NCBI GenBank assembly: GCA_964547985.1
Contig: CAZJPV010000049.1
Span: 1 to 15,776, forward strand
From: JAPLJU01 sp964547985
Lineage (GTDB): Bacteria; Desulfobacterota; Syntrophia; Syntrophales; UBA2192
Direction of reading: 5' to 3'
Length of the DNA: 15,776 bases
The notes under the pieces were generated by a model, which was not told the origin of the DNA, did not search any database, and worked only from the letters and a program-made list of their open reading frames with translations. Each line of letters begins with the position of its first letter. Positions within the stretch are counted from its first letter, which is position 1. Of this stretch, positions 1-7,199 are shown piece after piece. A program made the position numbers and the translations under genes.

Positions 1-25
1 CTCACAACTGACCACTCACAACTTT
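1..25. repeat. Degenerate 7-bp tandem repeat at gene 3' end
   Basis: Read on the plus strand this is CTCACAA, CTGACCA, CTCACAA and then a decayed fourth unit (CTTTTCA, 22-28) that runs into the stop codon (26-28) of the DUF4301 gene. The array is cut by the window edge, so its full length is unknown. The same CTCACAA/CTCACCA unit type occurs at 7200-7276, again directly at a stop codon. Period and position are seen; the function is unknown. Confidence 0.6.
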
Positions 26-1558
26 TCATAGTGGCAGGTGGAGAGGCCGGAGAAGGTCTTCTACGGTCTTGACGGGGTTGAAGGTTTCGAGAGGAACCTC
101 GACGAAAATGGTGTTCCAGTGGGCCATGGAACCGTTCCAGAGCCCCGGTCGCTCGAGCGCTTTCAGCATGCCCCCTTCGTAAGATTTTTCAGAGATGGAC
201 ACGGCGTTCCAGTCCACAAAACGGTCAAGAACAAATTTTTCCCCGCGGTAATCTCTCACCCCACAGACAAGATCGACGGGATTGAAATGAGTTGAGGAAT
301 ACCAGATGTTCCGCTGCGTCTCGGATTTCGGGTCCACCTGCATTTCTTCGATGATTTGAAGGGTTGCGGTCCTATCGTCTCCTTCAACCCAGAAGGGTCC
401 GCCGCCGGGTTCTCCCTCATTCTTTACCATGCCGCAGACCCGCAAGGGGCGGTTCAGCTTCTCAAAAAAGAATGCCTTCCGCTCTGCCGGCGTGGAGCTA
501 TCGAAGCTGCCCGGGAGAGAGAGGAAAAGCCTTTCCCTGGCAAACCGGGCAAGGTCTGATAGACCCACTTCGCTGATATGCCCGGAGACAAGCGTATGCA
601 GATGACGGTAGATTTCTTCCTGCAATTTGACCAGATACCCGCCGAGGATTTTCTTGTGGAGGACCGTCGGCTCCTTGAGGCGGTCGGGAACGATGTTGTC
701 GACGTTCTTGAGAAAGATGATATCCCCGTCGATGGCATTGAGGTTCCGGAGAAGGGCGCCGTGACCGCCCGGTCTGAACAGGACCCTTCCTTCCCGGTCA
801 TGGAAAGGCCGGTTTTCCGGATTGACGGCGATGGTGTCGGTCGAAGGGTGCTGGATGGAAACGGCGATCTCGTAGCGGACGCCTAAGTGTTTCTCGTAAA
901 GACCTCTTACCCGTTCGATCTCCTTCCGGAATCGCGTTTCATGTTCTTCCGATATGGTAAAGTGAATGCGACAGATTTTTTCCCTGTCCTGCACATAGAG
1001 GGCCGCTTCAACGAGGTGCTCCTCCATGGCTGTGCGATTCCCACCAGGATAGGAATGGAATTTCAAAAGGGCCTTGGGCAGCCAGGCGTAGTGGAGACCC
1101 TTCGGCATGAGGATGTATTCGAGGATGTCGTCGCATCGCTTCTCGCGGACAAGGGTCTCGAGATCCCGGCCGTCACGGGCCATCGCTTTCTTGAGATCCC
1201 CGTAGAAGGCGAACCTCGGGATGTCCCTGAGAAAGGAGGCCTTTTGGCCTTCCGAGTCAAAACGCCCGAGCAGGTAGCAGCCATGCCAGTCTTTGAACAT
1301 CCGGGAGGCCGCACCGGAAGCAGGCACAAATTTCAACATCCGGCCATCGCCTGCCGCCCTGTCATGCAAGGATAGGAGCTCACCGCGTTCATCCTGTGCA
1401 ATGCGGACGATGCCGTCGCCCACCCTTGCGGGCCGGTTCAACCGGACCGGGCTAACACCCTTTTCAAAAATCTCGAGCTGCCTGCGGACCTCCGCTTTCT
1501 CAATTCCCTTCTCACGAATCGCCTGGAGGTCTTCCTTGGACAGAGAAACTGCGGTCAT
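26..1558 (-). CDS. DUF4301 family protein, nucleotidyltransferase-like
   Basis: About 510 residues, matching my recollection of the DUF4301 family, which has no established function. Seen in the sequence: FVPASGAASRMF near residue 77, FRPGGHGALL near 261 and FLKNVDNI near 282. These resemble, in order, the glycine-rich nucleotide loop (LxPAGGxGSRM-like), the GHG motif and the NVDN metal/sugar motif of UDP-sugar pyrophosphorylases, so a GT-A nucleotidyltransferase fold is a reasonable inference. No signal peptide or membrane segment is visible, so it is probably cytosolic. The open frame extends to an ATG at 1627, but the ATG at 1558 has GAGGGTG just upstream and the extra 23 residues look non-native, so 1558 is preferred. 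It follows the metallophosphoesterase gene by about 80 nt. A heptad repeat starts directly after its stop codon. Substrate unknown. Confidence 0.85.
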   Translation of the reverse strand: MTAVSLSKEDLQAIREKGIEKAEVRRQLEIFEKGVSPVRLNRPARVGDGIVRIAQDERGELLSLHDRAAGDGRMLKFVPASGAASRMFKDWHGCYLLGRFDSEGQKASFLRDIPRFAFYGDLKKAMARDGRDLETLVREKRCDDILEYILMPKGLHYAWLPKALLKFHSYPGGNRTAMEEHLVEAALYVQDREKICRIHFTISEEHETRFRKEIERVRGLYEKHLGVRYEIAVSIQHPSTDTIAVNPENRPFHDREGRVLFRPGGHGALLRNLNAIDGDIIFLKNVDNIVPDRLKEPTVLHKKILGGYLVKLQEEIYRHLHTLVSGHISEVGLSDLARFARERLFLSLPGSFDSSTPAERKAFFFEKLNRPLRVCGMVKNEGEPGGGPFWVEGDDRTATLQIIEEMQVDPKSETQRNIWYSSTHFNPVDLVCGVRDYRGEKFVLDRFVDWNAVSISEKSYEGGMLKALERPGLWNGSMAHWNTIFVEVPLETFNPVKTVEDLLRPLHLPL

Positions 1559-1638
1559 GTCACCCTCTTTTATCGATCGACTTTTCTTATATAACAGGAT
1601 GAGCCGTCGGGCAAGGACGCGCTGCATCGCGGCGCCGG

Positions 1639-2784
1639 TTAACGGGATGCCCCATCGTGTTGGATTTCATAGAGCGTTACTTCCGGTAGCGCGAGAAAAC
1701 GAATGGGGGGACCCCAGGTCCCCGTGCCTCTGCTCACGTAGAGGAAGGAATGCCCGAGCCGGGTGAGTCCGCTTTGTTCCGGATAGACCATCCATATGAA
1801 CAGGGTGAAAGGGAAAATCTGCCCGCTGTGGGTATGACCGGAAGCCTGGAGATCGAAGAAGCCCAGGGAGTCTCTATCCAAAAGGGGTCTGTGTTTCAAA
1901 AAAAGCGTGAACTTATCCGGAGGGAGACTCGAGAGGAGTTCCTTCTCGGGTTCGCCTCGAAGACGGCCGAAACCGAGACCGGCCGGATCATCCACACCGG
2001 CAATATTGATCACGTCCCCGGCCGTGCAGCCCTCCCCCCGGAGGATCGTAAACCCCGCTTTCTCCGTAAAGGCCAGGGCCTGCTCGAAACCTGCGTAATA
2101 CTCATGGTTTCCCGTAACGGCATATTTTCCGAATCTAGGTTGTATCTCTTTGAGCATCTCCGCCAGCCCCTCGAGATGATTGATCTGTCCATCCACGAGA
2201 TCACCTGTTGAGACGAGCACATCCGGGTTTGATTCCCTGACTTTCTCGAGGATCCTGGACAGACGCCCCTGGCGGATGATGAGGCCCAGGTGAACATCGG
2301 AAATCTGGGCGACGGTCACCTTCCCCAGGCTCTCGGGGATCTTGGGCGACTTCAGGTCCACGCGCTCGACACGAACATTCAGGGCTTCAAAGTAACCGTA
2401 GAGAGAAACGACGATCGAAAAGATTAACGGAATATAGAACGAAAGCCGATAGGAAGGCGCGAGGTACGCGAGGTCTTTCCGCGTGACCCATCCGCCCATC
2501 CACAGGAGGAAACGGTAAAGGTCAAACAGGATCGCCGCGGAGAAAAACAAAAAGAGGACGCCCATCCAGATATAACCGGTCCAGGAAAGAACGTGGGCGG
2601 CGAGGTCAAAGCCGTGCCTCTCCGCGATGCGCACGAAGATGGGCGCCAGCACCATGAAAAACATGAAGAGGATGATCAGCAGGCTGACAAGCGGCCCGGT
2701 TGCCGTGGCCGTCCTGATTTTCAGATAGGTATATAGATGAATACCGCCGTAGATCAGAAAAAAGGAGATCAGAAAGAGCGACAT
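1639..2784 (-). CDS. Membrane-anchored metallophosphoesterase (YkuE/YaeI-like)
   Basis: 381 residues. The N-terminal 135 residues hold about four hydrophobic segments (roughly 1-20, 31-52, 64-92, 113-133). The rest is a calcineurin-like phosphoesterase domain, probably exposed on one face of the membrane. Metal-binding motifs are complete and in order: ISDVHLG (D163, H165), TGDLVD (D195), TGNHEYY (N226, H227), KHRP (H298) and SGHTHSG (H317, H319). Relatives such as YkuE and YaeI/LpxG are membrane-associated phosphoesterases, some acting on lipid-linked pyrophosphates such as UDP-diacylglucosamine; the substrate here cannot be read from sequence. It lies 57 nt after the GNAT gene and 80 nt before the DUF4301 gene, probably in one transcript. 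No strong ribosome binding site is visible before the ATG, so the start is less certain than the frame. Confidence 0.88.
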   Translation of the reverse strand: MSLFLISFFLIYGGIHLYTYLKIRTATATGPLVSLLIILFMFFMVLAPIFVRIAERHGFDLAAHVLSWTGYIWMGVLFLFFSAAILFDLYRFLLWMGGWVTRKDLAYLAPSYRLSFYIPLIFSIVVSLYGYFEALNVRVERVDLKSPKIPESLGKVTVAQISDVHLGLIIRQGRLSRILEKVRESNPDVLVSTGDLVDGQINHLEGLAEMLKEIQPRFGKYAVTGNHEYYAGFEQALAFTEKAGFTILRGEGCTAGDVINIAGVDDPAGLGFGRLRGEPEKELLSSLPPDKFTLFLKHRPLLDRDSLGFFDLQASGHTHSGQIFPFTLFIWMVYPEQSGLTRLGHSFLYVSRGTGTWGPPIRFLALPEVTLYEIQHDGASR

Positions 2785-2841
2785 AGGGTGATTCGAGGTT
2801 CCTTTCGAAGATGCCCGCTGCGGGTTACCGCAAGACAGGGC

Positions 2842-3381
2842 TTAGATAAAGACGTTGTAGATGGGACATTGCGCTTTCATCTGCCGAACATACTCGAGAC
2901 AGGTTATCCCTTCGACGGAATTTTGTCCCCGGCAGGCAAACCCCGCCTCTTCGAAAACCTTCCGGGAAATCTCATCACCCCATCGGATACAGGCCGTCAA
3001 TTCATAGAGGGGGTATTCGTGGAGATACCCGATAGCCGCACGAATCGCAGGAACCGAAAGTCCTCTCCCTCTGAAGGAGGGGTCCAGAACAAGATACAGC
3101 TCACCGTTTTTGTTTGAAATCACCATCCCCACGGCAACCCACTTCCCTGACTCATACTTTTCCAGAATAAGAAGATGGAAGATCCTTTCTTTCAGCGCCA
3201 TCTCAAAGGCTTCACGGCTGCTGTCCGACGCGAAGAGCCCCCCCGTCATCCGGATCGAGCGGCTTGTGTCCTTCCCGACCCAGCGGCGTAGGGTCTCGAA
3301 ATCCGATCCCCGGGTCTGCCTGACCCTCAGGTGACCCGTAAACCTCGCCTCTTTGCTATCAGGGGAAATGGCTCTTCTCAT
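2842..3381 (-). CDS. GNAT family N-acetyltransferase
   Basis: 179 residues. The middle carries the acetyl-CoA-binding motif A: a strand (GELYLVLDPSF) followed by RGRG at 104-107 and an amphipathic helix (SVPAIRAAIGYL). The C-terminal half has the usual N/S-rich helix equivalent (DEISRKVFEEAGF, about 136-148), as in GNATs that end a helix with EAGF. No signal peptide is present, so it is cytosolic. Substrate is not inferable; similar proteins acetylate amino groups on proteins, antibiotics or small metabolites. The ATG at 3381 has GAGAGGG about 9 nt upstream. It is separated by 162 nt from the alcohol dehydrogenase upstream and by 57 nt from the metallophosphoesterase downstream. Confidence 0.8.
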   Translation of the reverse strand: MRRAISPDSKEARFTGHLRVRQTRGSDFETLRRWVGKDTSRSIRMTGGLFASDSSREAFEMALKERIFHLLILEKYESGKWVAVGMVISNKNGELYLVLDPSFRGRGLSVPAIRAAIGYLHEYPLYELTACIRWGDEISRKVFEEAGFACRGQNSVEGITCLEYVRQMKAQCPIYNVFI

Positions 3382-3543
3382 GCGATCATACCCTCTCTTT
3401 TCATTCGGATATATATAATGCTGCGGGCAAAATCTGCACGCTGATCGAATCTATGAGTAAATTAATCTTCCTTTTCTGCCTGTCAATCCCCCGGCTCAGA
3501 CCATTGAGATTTCCTGCATTAAAAGCCGCGTAGAACGGTTGCC

Positions 3544-4569
3544 TCACCGGAAGGGTTCGATGACCACCTTGATGGATTTGTCGGCACCCGCCACGAGTTG
3601 AAAGCCAAGACCCGTCTCCGCGAGGCCGAGACGATGGGTTATGAGTGGCTCCACGACAATACGTTTTCTCCTCAAAAGATCAATGGTTTCCATGGCATCC
3701 AGAGGGCTGTTTCCGTAGGACGGCATGAGCTTGATTTCGTTTCGCCAGAATTCGTTGATCGGCACAGGAAGATCAACACCCGGCTCCGTTGTCGCAAAGC
3801 AAAGCACCGTCCCGCCCCGGTCCACGGACTGGAGGGCCTGTTTGAAGGCCGGAAGGGCCCCGGTGCAGACAATGACCAGTTCTGCCAGTTGCCCGCCATT
3901 GCGTTCGCGAAGCCTCGCCGGGATATCGTCACCGGCATGAAAGGCGTCATCAGCACCCATCCGACGCGCGGCATCGAGACGATACTCGCTGATGTCCGTT
4001 GCGAAGATCTTGCCCGCACCCAGCGCCCTGGCAAGGAGCAGATGAAGAAGACCGGATATGCCGCTTCCCATGATGAGGACACTCTGGCCCGGGTGAAGTT
4101 TGGCAATCCTCTGCCCGCGAACCACACAGGCCAGGGGCTCGATGAACACCCCCTGTTCGAAGGTTACCTCTTCGGGCAACACGAAGACACCGCGGTCCAC
4201 GTTGAGCCGGGGGACGCGGATGTACTCGGCAAAGCCGCCCGGATCATAGTTCGTCGTATGAAGGGTCTCACAGGCCGTGTGATACCCCCTCAGGCAGTAA
4301 TGACAGGTGTTGCATGGAATATGGTGGGAGACGAAGACGCGATCACCGGTCCGATACCTCTCGACGCCCTCCCCCGTTTCCGCTATGACCCCCGCAATCT
4401 CGTGACCAAGCACCAGGGGCGCCTTCCTGATGCGGTACCATTCCATGACATCGCTGCCGCATATCCCGCTCGCCATGACTTTCACGAGGATTTCACCGGG
4501 CCCGATCTTCGGGACAGGCATCTCCTCGAGCCTGACATCGCGGTTATGATAATACATCGCAACGCGCAT
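3544..4569 (-). CDS. Zinc-dependent alcohol dehydrogenase (MDR family)
   Basis: 341 residues, the usual medium-chain dehydrogenase/reductase length. Catalytic zinc ligands are visible as GICGSD (C37) and LGHE (H56, E57), with E144 in IEPLAC. A structural zinc site is intact with C86, C89, C92 and C100. The Rossmann motif is GSGISG (168-173), followed by an acidic residue in TDIS (D192), which favours NAD(H) over NADP(H). It resembles threonine or sorbitol dehydrogenases; the exact alcohol is unknown. The frame opens at 4623, but those first 18 codons are a 9-bp tandem repeat giving Thr-Lys/Thr-Arg triplets, so the ATG at 4569 (MRVAMYYHN) is chosen. An LsrF-like aldolase/thiolase lies upstream on the same strand, so the two may work on the same sugar- or diol-derived substrate (inference). 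Confidence 0.9.
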   Translation of the reverse strand: MRVAMYYHNRDVRLEEMPVPKIGPGEILVKVMASGICGSDVMEWYRIRKAPLVLGHEIAGVIAETGEGVERYRTGDRVFVSHHIPCNTCHYCLRGYHTACETLHTTNYDPGGFAEYIRVPRLNVDRGVFVLPEEVTFEQGVFIEPLACVVRGQRIAKLHPGQSVLIMGSGISGLLHLLLARALGAGKIFATDISEYRLDAARRMGADDAFHAGDDIPARLRERNGGQLAELVIVCTGALPAFKQALQSVDRGGTVLCFATTEPGVDLPVPINEFWRNEIKLMPSYGNSPLDAMETIDLLRRKRIVVEPLITHRLGLAETGLGFQLVAGADKSIKVVIEPFR

Positions 4570-4570
4570 T

Positions 4571-4615
4571 TTGGTTTGTCTGGTCTCTTTAGTCTCTCTG
4601 GTCTTTTTAGTCTTG
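4571..4615. repeat. 9-bp-period degenerate tandem repeat before the dehydrogenase
   Basis: Five units in phase on the plus strand: TTGGTTTGT, CTGGTCTCT, TTAGTCTCT, CTGGTCTTT and TTAGTCTTG. On the minus strand they alternate ACTAAA- and ACCAGA-type units. Because 9 is a multiple of 3 and no stop arises, they add an in-frame Thr-Lys/Thr-Arg leader to the dehydrogenase ORF if the ATG at 4623 were used. Confidence 0.7.
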
Positions 4616-4620
4616 CTAAT

Positions 4621-4747
4621 CACTATCCACTTTCAACTAATCCCTCAGGCCAAAGGCCTGTTGGGCTGAAGGCCCGCTTCAATTTTGAGTTTTGAGTTAT
4701 GCATGATGAGTTTTCGGTCTTACTTTAATTCAAAATTCACAATTCAG
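4621..4747. repeat. Composite array: heptad repeats around two small GGCC hairpins
   Basis: Plus-strand units in 7-bp steps are CACTATC, CACTTTC, AACTAAT and CCCTCAG (4621-4648); TTCAATT, TTGAGTT, TTGAGTT, ATGCATG and ATGAGTT (4678-4712); and AATTCAA, AATTCAC and AATTCAG (4727-4747). Between the first two blocks lie two small inverted repeats: AGGCC-AAA-GGCCT (4647-4659) and GGGC-TGAAG-GCCC (4663-4675). It fills most of the gap between the aldolase stop and the dehydrogenase start. No T-run follows the hairpins on the minus strand, so they are not classical terminators. Function unknown. Confidence 0.65.
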
Positions 4748-4792
4748 CTGTTTAAGCCTGCCTCAGTCTATCTGAGTCAATCAACATTCCCT

Positions 4793-4828
4793 AACTTCTG
4801 AACTTCCTATCTTCCCTTCTTAACTTCT
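4793..4828. repeat. CTTC-rich 7-bp-period repeat spanning the aldolase stop
   Basis: Units such as AACTTCTG, AACTTCC, TATCTTC, CCTTCTT and AACTTCT recur at about 7 bp. The array covers the stop codon (4807-4809) and encodes the last, Lys-rich residues of the aldolase (REVKKGR). The C-terminal tail therefore seems to derive from the repeat. Confidence 0.55.
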
Positions 4829-5616
4829 CTTTTTTCCTTGAGACTGTTGTAGAGTTTCCAGGCGCCCTTCGGCGTCTCACCCTCGTGGATGACGGCGCGT
4901 AACGCCCTGGCCATCGCAACGGGATAGGAATTCTGCCAAACATTCCTCCCCAGGTTGACACCGATAGCCCCGCGCCGGAGGCCGTCATGGACAAACTCGT
5001 AAACCTCGAGCTCCGTCTCACACTTGGGACCGCCGGCCATCACGACGGGGACGGGACAGCCGTCGACGACCCTGTCGAAGTTCTTACACCAGTATGTCTT
5101 GACGACCCTGGCACCTAGTTCCGCCGCGATGCGGCAACTGAGCGCAAGGTAACGGGCCTCCTGCTTCTCCAGCTCCCTCCCCACGGCCGTGACAGCCATG
5201 ACGGGGATGCCGACATCCTCGCAGAGATTGACCATGTCCGCCAGGTTCATCAGTGACTCGTGCTCGTAATCACTCCCTACAAAAATGGACACACCGACGG
5301 CGGCTGCATTCAGACGGATGATCTCCTCAATCGAAGTGGTCAGAGCCTCCTGGGCGAGGTCCCGACCCACAATGCTGGTGCCACCGGAAACTCTCAGGAT
5401 GATGGGCTTCGCGTTTTCCGGTTTCACGGCCGAGCGGAGTACCCCCCGCGTCACAAAAAGGGCGTCACAATAAGGCAGGAGCGGCTCAATCGTCTTGCCG
5501 GGCCTTTCCAGGCACGTTGTCGGACCCTGGAAGTACCCGTGATCGATGGGCAGAAAAAAACAGCGCCCGTTCGGCTGGATCAGTTGCGACATACGGTTCT
5601 TCATTCCCCATTCCAT
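4807..5616 (-). CDS. LsrF-like aldolase/thiolase (DeoC/FbaB superfamily)
   Basis: 269 residues of a class I aldolase-type TIM barrel. Signature segments seen: PIDHGYFQGPTT (22-34) with the Asp-His pair D25-H26, FVGSDYEHES (112-121), VVKTYW with the likely Schiff-base or catalytic lysine K173, and GGPK (195-198). From memory these closely match E. coli LsrF, the thiolase that cleaves 3-hydroxy-5-phosphonooxypentane-2,4-dione from AI-2 breakdown to give acetyl-CoA. The archaeal FBP and ADH-synthase aldolases are more distant relatives. LsrF has about 30 extra N-terminal residues missing here, but GGAGG 8 nt before the ATG at 5616 supports this start. No lsr transporter or kinase gene is nearby, so AI-2 degradation is not supported; another phosphosugar or diketone substrate is possible. 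The last residues come from a repeat. Confidence 0.82.
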   Translation of the reverse strand: MEWGMKNRMSQLIQPNGRCFFLPIDHGYFQGPTTCLERPGKTIEPLLPYCDALFVTRGVLRSAVKPENAKPIILRVSGGTSIVGRDLAQEALTTSIEEIIRLNAAAVGVSIFVGSDYEHESLMNLADMVNLCEDVGIPVMAVTAVGRELEKQEARYLALSCRIAAELGARVVKTYWCKNFDRVVDGCPVPVVMAGGPKCETELEVYEFVHDGLRRGAIGVNLGRNVWQNSYPVAMARALRAVIHEGETPKGAWKLYNSLKEKREVKKGR

Positions 5617-5633
5617 TTTGACTTTCCTCCAGA

Positions 5634-5651
5634 AACATTAAATGTTTTATA
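5634..5651 (-). promoter_or_regulatory. Palindrome and -10-like box upstream of the aldolase
   Basis: AACATT-A-AATGTT (5634-5646) is a perfect 6+6 inverted repeat located 17 nt before the aldolase ATG. It abuts a minus-strand TATAAA (5646-5651) that could serve as a -10 element. No convincing -35 lies 16-18 nt further upstream. The position would suit an operator near a transcription start, but this rests on pattern alone. Confidence 0.3.
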
Positions 5652-5698
5652 CTATCACAATATTTTCGTTGAGCAGCCTTCTCGCTATCAGCCTGTCA

Positions 5699-5717
5699 AG
5701 GGGACTTTGATTCCCCT
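5699..5717 (-). terminator. Inverted repeat at the DUF2845 stop, possible terminator
   Basis: On the minus strand AGGGGA-ATCAAAG-TCCCCT forms a 6-bp stem with a 7-nt loop, and its 5' arm overlaps the TAG stop (5716-5718). It lacks a T-run; TTGACA follows instead. It may be a weak terminator or an mRNA-end stabiliser. Confidence 0.3.
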
Positions 5718-6057
5718 AATCAGTCAGACGCCCCGCTTCGATACGCTCGAGTTCACCACCCTCGAAGATAAAGACACGGTAAAAACCGCCGATCTTATAA
5801 GTCCACCGCTCGACCCTTTTTGTACGCCGCACTCTCGGGAAAGATTCAAAGCGTTCCACCACCTCATCGGATGACATGGAAAGGGGTTCCCCGCATTTAG
5901 CCAAGACCTCTACTTTGATGTCCCCCACGGAGACGACCTTGTTATTACACAGAATGCTCTGATAGGTGGAGGCTGCCCCGGCGTCTCCCGTCATTCCCGC
6001 ATTCAAAGAAAGAAGGACGGCCAATAAAAAAAGTCGATGGATCAAACTTCTGAACAT
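5716..6057 (-). CDS. Secreted DUF2845 domain protein
   Basis: 113 residues. A signal peptide is visible (positively charged start, hydrophobic core LFLLAVLLSL, small residues GDAGAA before about residue 29). The mature part carries the DUF2845 pattern: a Cys, then VSVGDIKVEVLAKCGEP (C55), and an ending with ERWTYK...FIFEGGELERIEAG. Family members are small periplasmic proteins of unknown role whose fold is thought to resemble the OmpA/SmpA-type BLIP-like fold; the two Cys might form a disulfide. GAGAGGG lies directly before the ATG. The preceding PspC gene ends 62 nt upstream, suggesting a shared transcript with that gene and the exported nitroreductase. Confidence 0.85.
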   Translation of the reverse strand: MFRSLIHRLFLLAVLLSLNAGMTGDAGAASTYQSILCNNKVVSVGDIKVEVLAKCGEPLSMSSDEVVERFESFPRVRRTKRVERWTYKIGGFYRVFIFEGGELERIEAGRLTD

Positions 6058-6119
6058 AACCCTCTCTATTTTTGCTTGAGGACCTGCCAGTTGCGGGTGT
6101 CCCCGATGTTGGGGGTATT

Positions 6120-6335
6120 TTAAGCACCCTTTTTTTCACCCTCTTTCGGAACGAAAATCCAGAGCAGGATGTAGGGAATAAGCCCCACACCGTAACACAG
6201 GAAGAGCAGGGCGAAAATCAATCTCCACGTCCAGGATGGAAAGGCTGTGATTTCCCCCAGCCCGCCGCAGACACCACCGATCCATTTATCGTTCCGTGAT
6301 CGCCGAAATCGATTGAGCCAGTTTCCTTCATCCAT
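6120..6335 (-). CDS. Small PspC-domain membrane protein
   Basis: 71 residues, essentially one PspC domain. The N-terminus has charged residues then WIGGVCGGLGE, the classical PspC signature, followed by a hydrophobic stretch (WRLIFALLFLCYGVGLIPYILLWIFVP) long enough for one or two membrane passes. The C-terminus is basic and acidic (KEGEKKGA). In enterobacteria PspC acts with PspB to sense membrane stress and release PspF from PspA, but no pspA, pspB or pspF is present, and stand-alone PspC proteins are common with unknown roles. GAGGGG sits 8 nt before the ATG. It lies 46 nt after the exported nitroreductase gene. Confidence 0.88.
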   Translation of the reverse strand: MDEGNWLNRFRRSRNDKWIGGVCGGLGEITAFPSWTWRLIFALLFLCYGVGLIPYILLWIFVPKEGEKKGA

Positions 6336-6381
6336 GATATGACCCCTCGGTGCATAAAAATATCCGTGTTTGGCCGGTCGC

Positions 6382-7038
6382 TTACTTCCGCTGATAGCCG
6401 AGCGGCATGATATACAGTGGAACCAGATTCCCCGTCAGTTTGAATGCCTGCCGGATGTTCTCCTCATTGAGCCCGGCAACAAGGCAGGTGCCGACCCCTC
6501 TTGGAGTGGCCATCAGGTAGACATTCTGAGCAATCGTCCCGGCCGTTGAGTTTGCCCAGTAGAGTTTTTCCTCCCTGTTTCTCAGCGGACCGGGAACCCT
6601 GTCTAAGTCCGCCACGAGAACCAGTATATGGGAGGCCTTCGCCACGTAATTTTGCCAGGCCATGTTGCCGCGCAAATCACCGTCGGAAACCCACTTGAGT
6701 CTGTGGTCCGGCGAATCATAAAGGTAGCATCCCGTATCGGCGACGACGTAGACTTCGATGTACTGATTACCATACGCGGAAGGCACCGTCCTTTTACCTC
6801 CGGGTCTGTTGACCCCATTGGCCGCCCAGAGAATCGCGGAGAGATCTTCCGGTGAGATTTTGGCGGGGCTATACTCCCTTGTAGATTTTCGCTGCTCGAG
6901 GGCCGTCACAAGATCCATACCGGCGCTTGCCGGCCGGCCAGGGAGTAAAAGATCCTTTTTTTCGGCAAACAAAGGGCTCGCCAGGCCAAGGATCACAGCC
7001 ATAAGGACACAAAGGCCGGCCGGAATTTTATTCCCCAT
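6382..7038 (-). CDS. Exported SagB-like nitroreductase-family protein
   Basis: 218 residues. An N-terminal Sec-type signal is visible (Lys near the start, hydrophobic GLCVLMAVILGLA, then SPLFA before about residue 26). The mature protein shows the nitroreductase/SagB pattern: ALEQRKSTREYS with FMN-binding Arg and Ser, ISPEDLSAILWAANGVNRPGGKRTVPSAYG, and a C-terminal GTCLVAGL...PLYIMPLGY. SagB-type enzymes bind FMN and oxidise azolines in peptide natural products, but the neighbours here (PspC, DUF2845) offer no precursor peptide or cyclodehydratase. An exported flavoprotein would need FMN assembly outside the cytosol or Tat export, although no twin-Arg motif is seen. A GGGGGGAG ribosome binding site precedes the ATG at 7038. 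Redox substrate unknown. Confidence 0.85.
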   Translation of the reverse strand: MGNKIPAGLCVLMAVILGLASPLFAEKKDLLLPGRPASAGMDLVTALEQRKSTREYSPAKISPEDLSAILWAANGVNRPGGKRTVPSAYGNQYIEVYVVADTGCYLYDSPDHRLKWVSDGDLRGNMAWQNYVAKASHILVLVADLDRVPGPLRNREEKLYWANSTAGTIAQNVYLMATPRGVGTCLVAGLNEENIRQAFKLTGNLVPLYIMPLGYQRK

Positions 7039-7133
7039 ATGATGCTCCCCCCTCTTATTCTTTACTGAATTTTACCGAAAAAATAGATAAAAGCCAAACG
7101 CTAAAGAAGGGCCACAGGGAGGGTAAAAATTTC

Positions 7134-7183
7134 AGGGTTAAGGGCAACGGGTATCGGGTTAAGGGGTTAGGGTCGAGGGTGAT
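7134..7183. repeat. CGGGTTA-type 7-bp tandem repeat
   Basis: Plus-strand units AGGGTTA, AGGGCAA, CGGGTAT, CGGGTTA, then an 8-nt AGGGGTTA, GGGTCGA and GGGTGAT. They lie about 95 nt upstream of the exported nitroreductase start and 25 nt from a second heptad array of different sequence. The G-runs at 7-nt spacing could in principle form a G-quadruplex in single-stranded DNA. Confidence 0.6.
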
Positions 7184-7199
7184 ACATCTTTGGCTCTAT

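Noticed and set aside
3406..3422. TATAAT box on the plus strand between the GNAT and dehydrogenase genes
   Set aside because: No -35 element at a workable distance and no rightward gene follows; the AT run is better seen as leader sequence.
3598..4695. 365-residue plus-strand ORF
   Set aside because: It is antisense to the zinc dehydrogenase, whose metal ligands and Rossmann motif are intact; the plus-strand translation shows no recognisable motifs.
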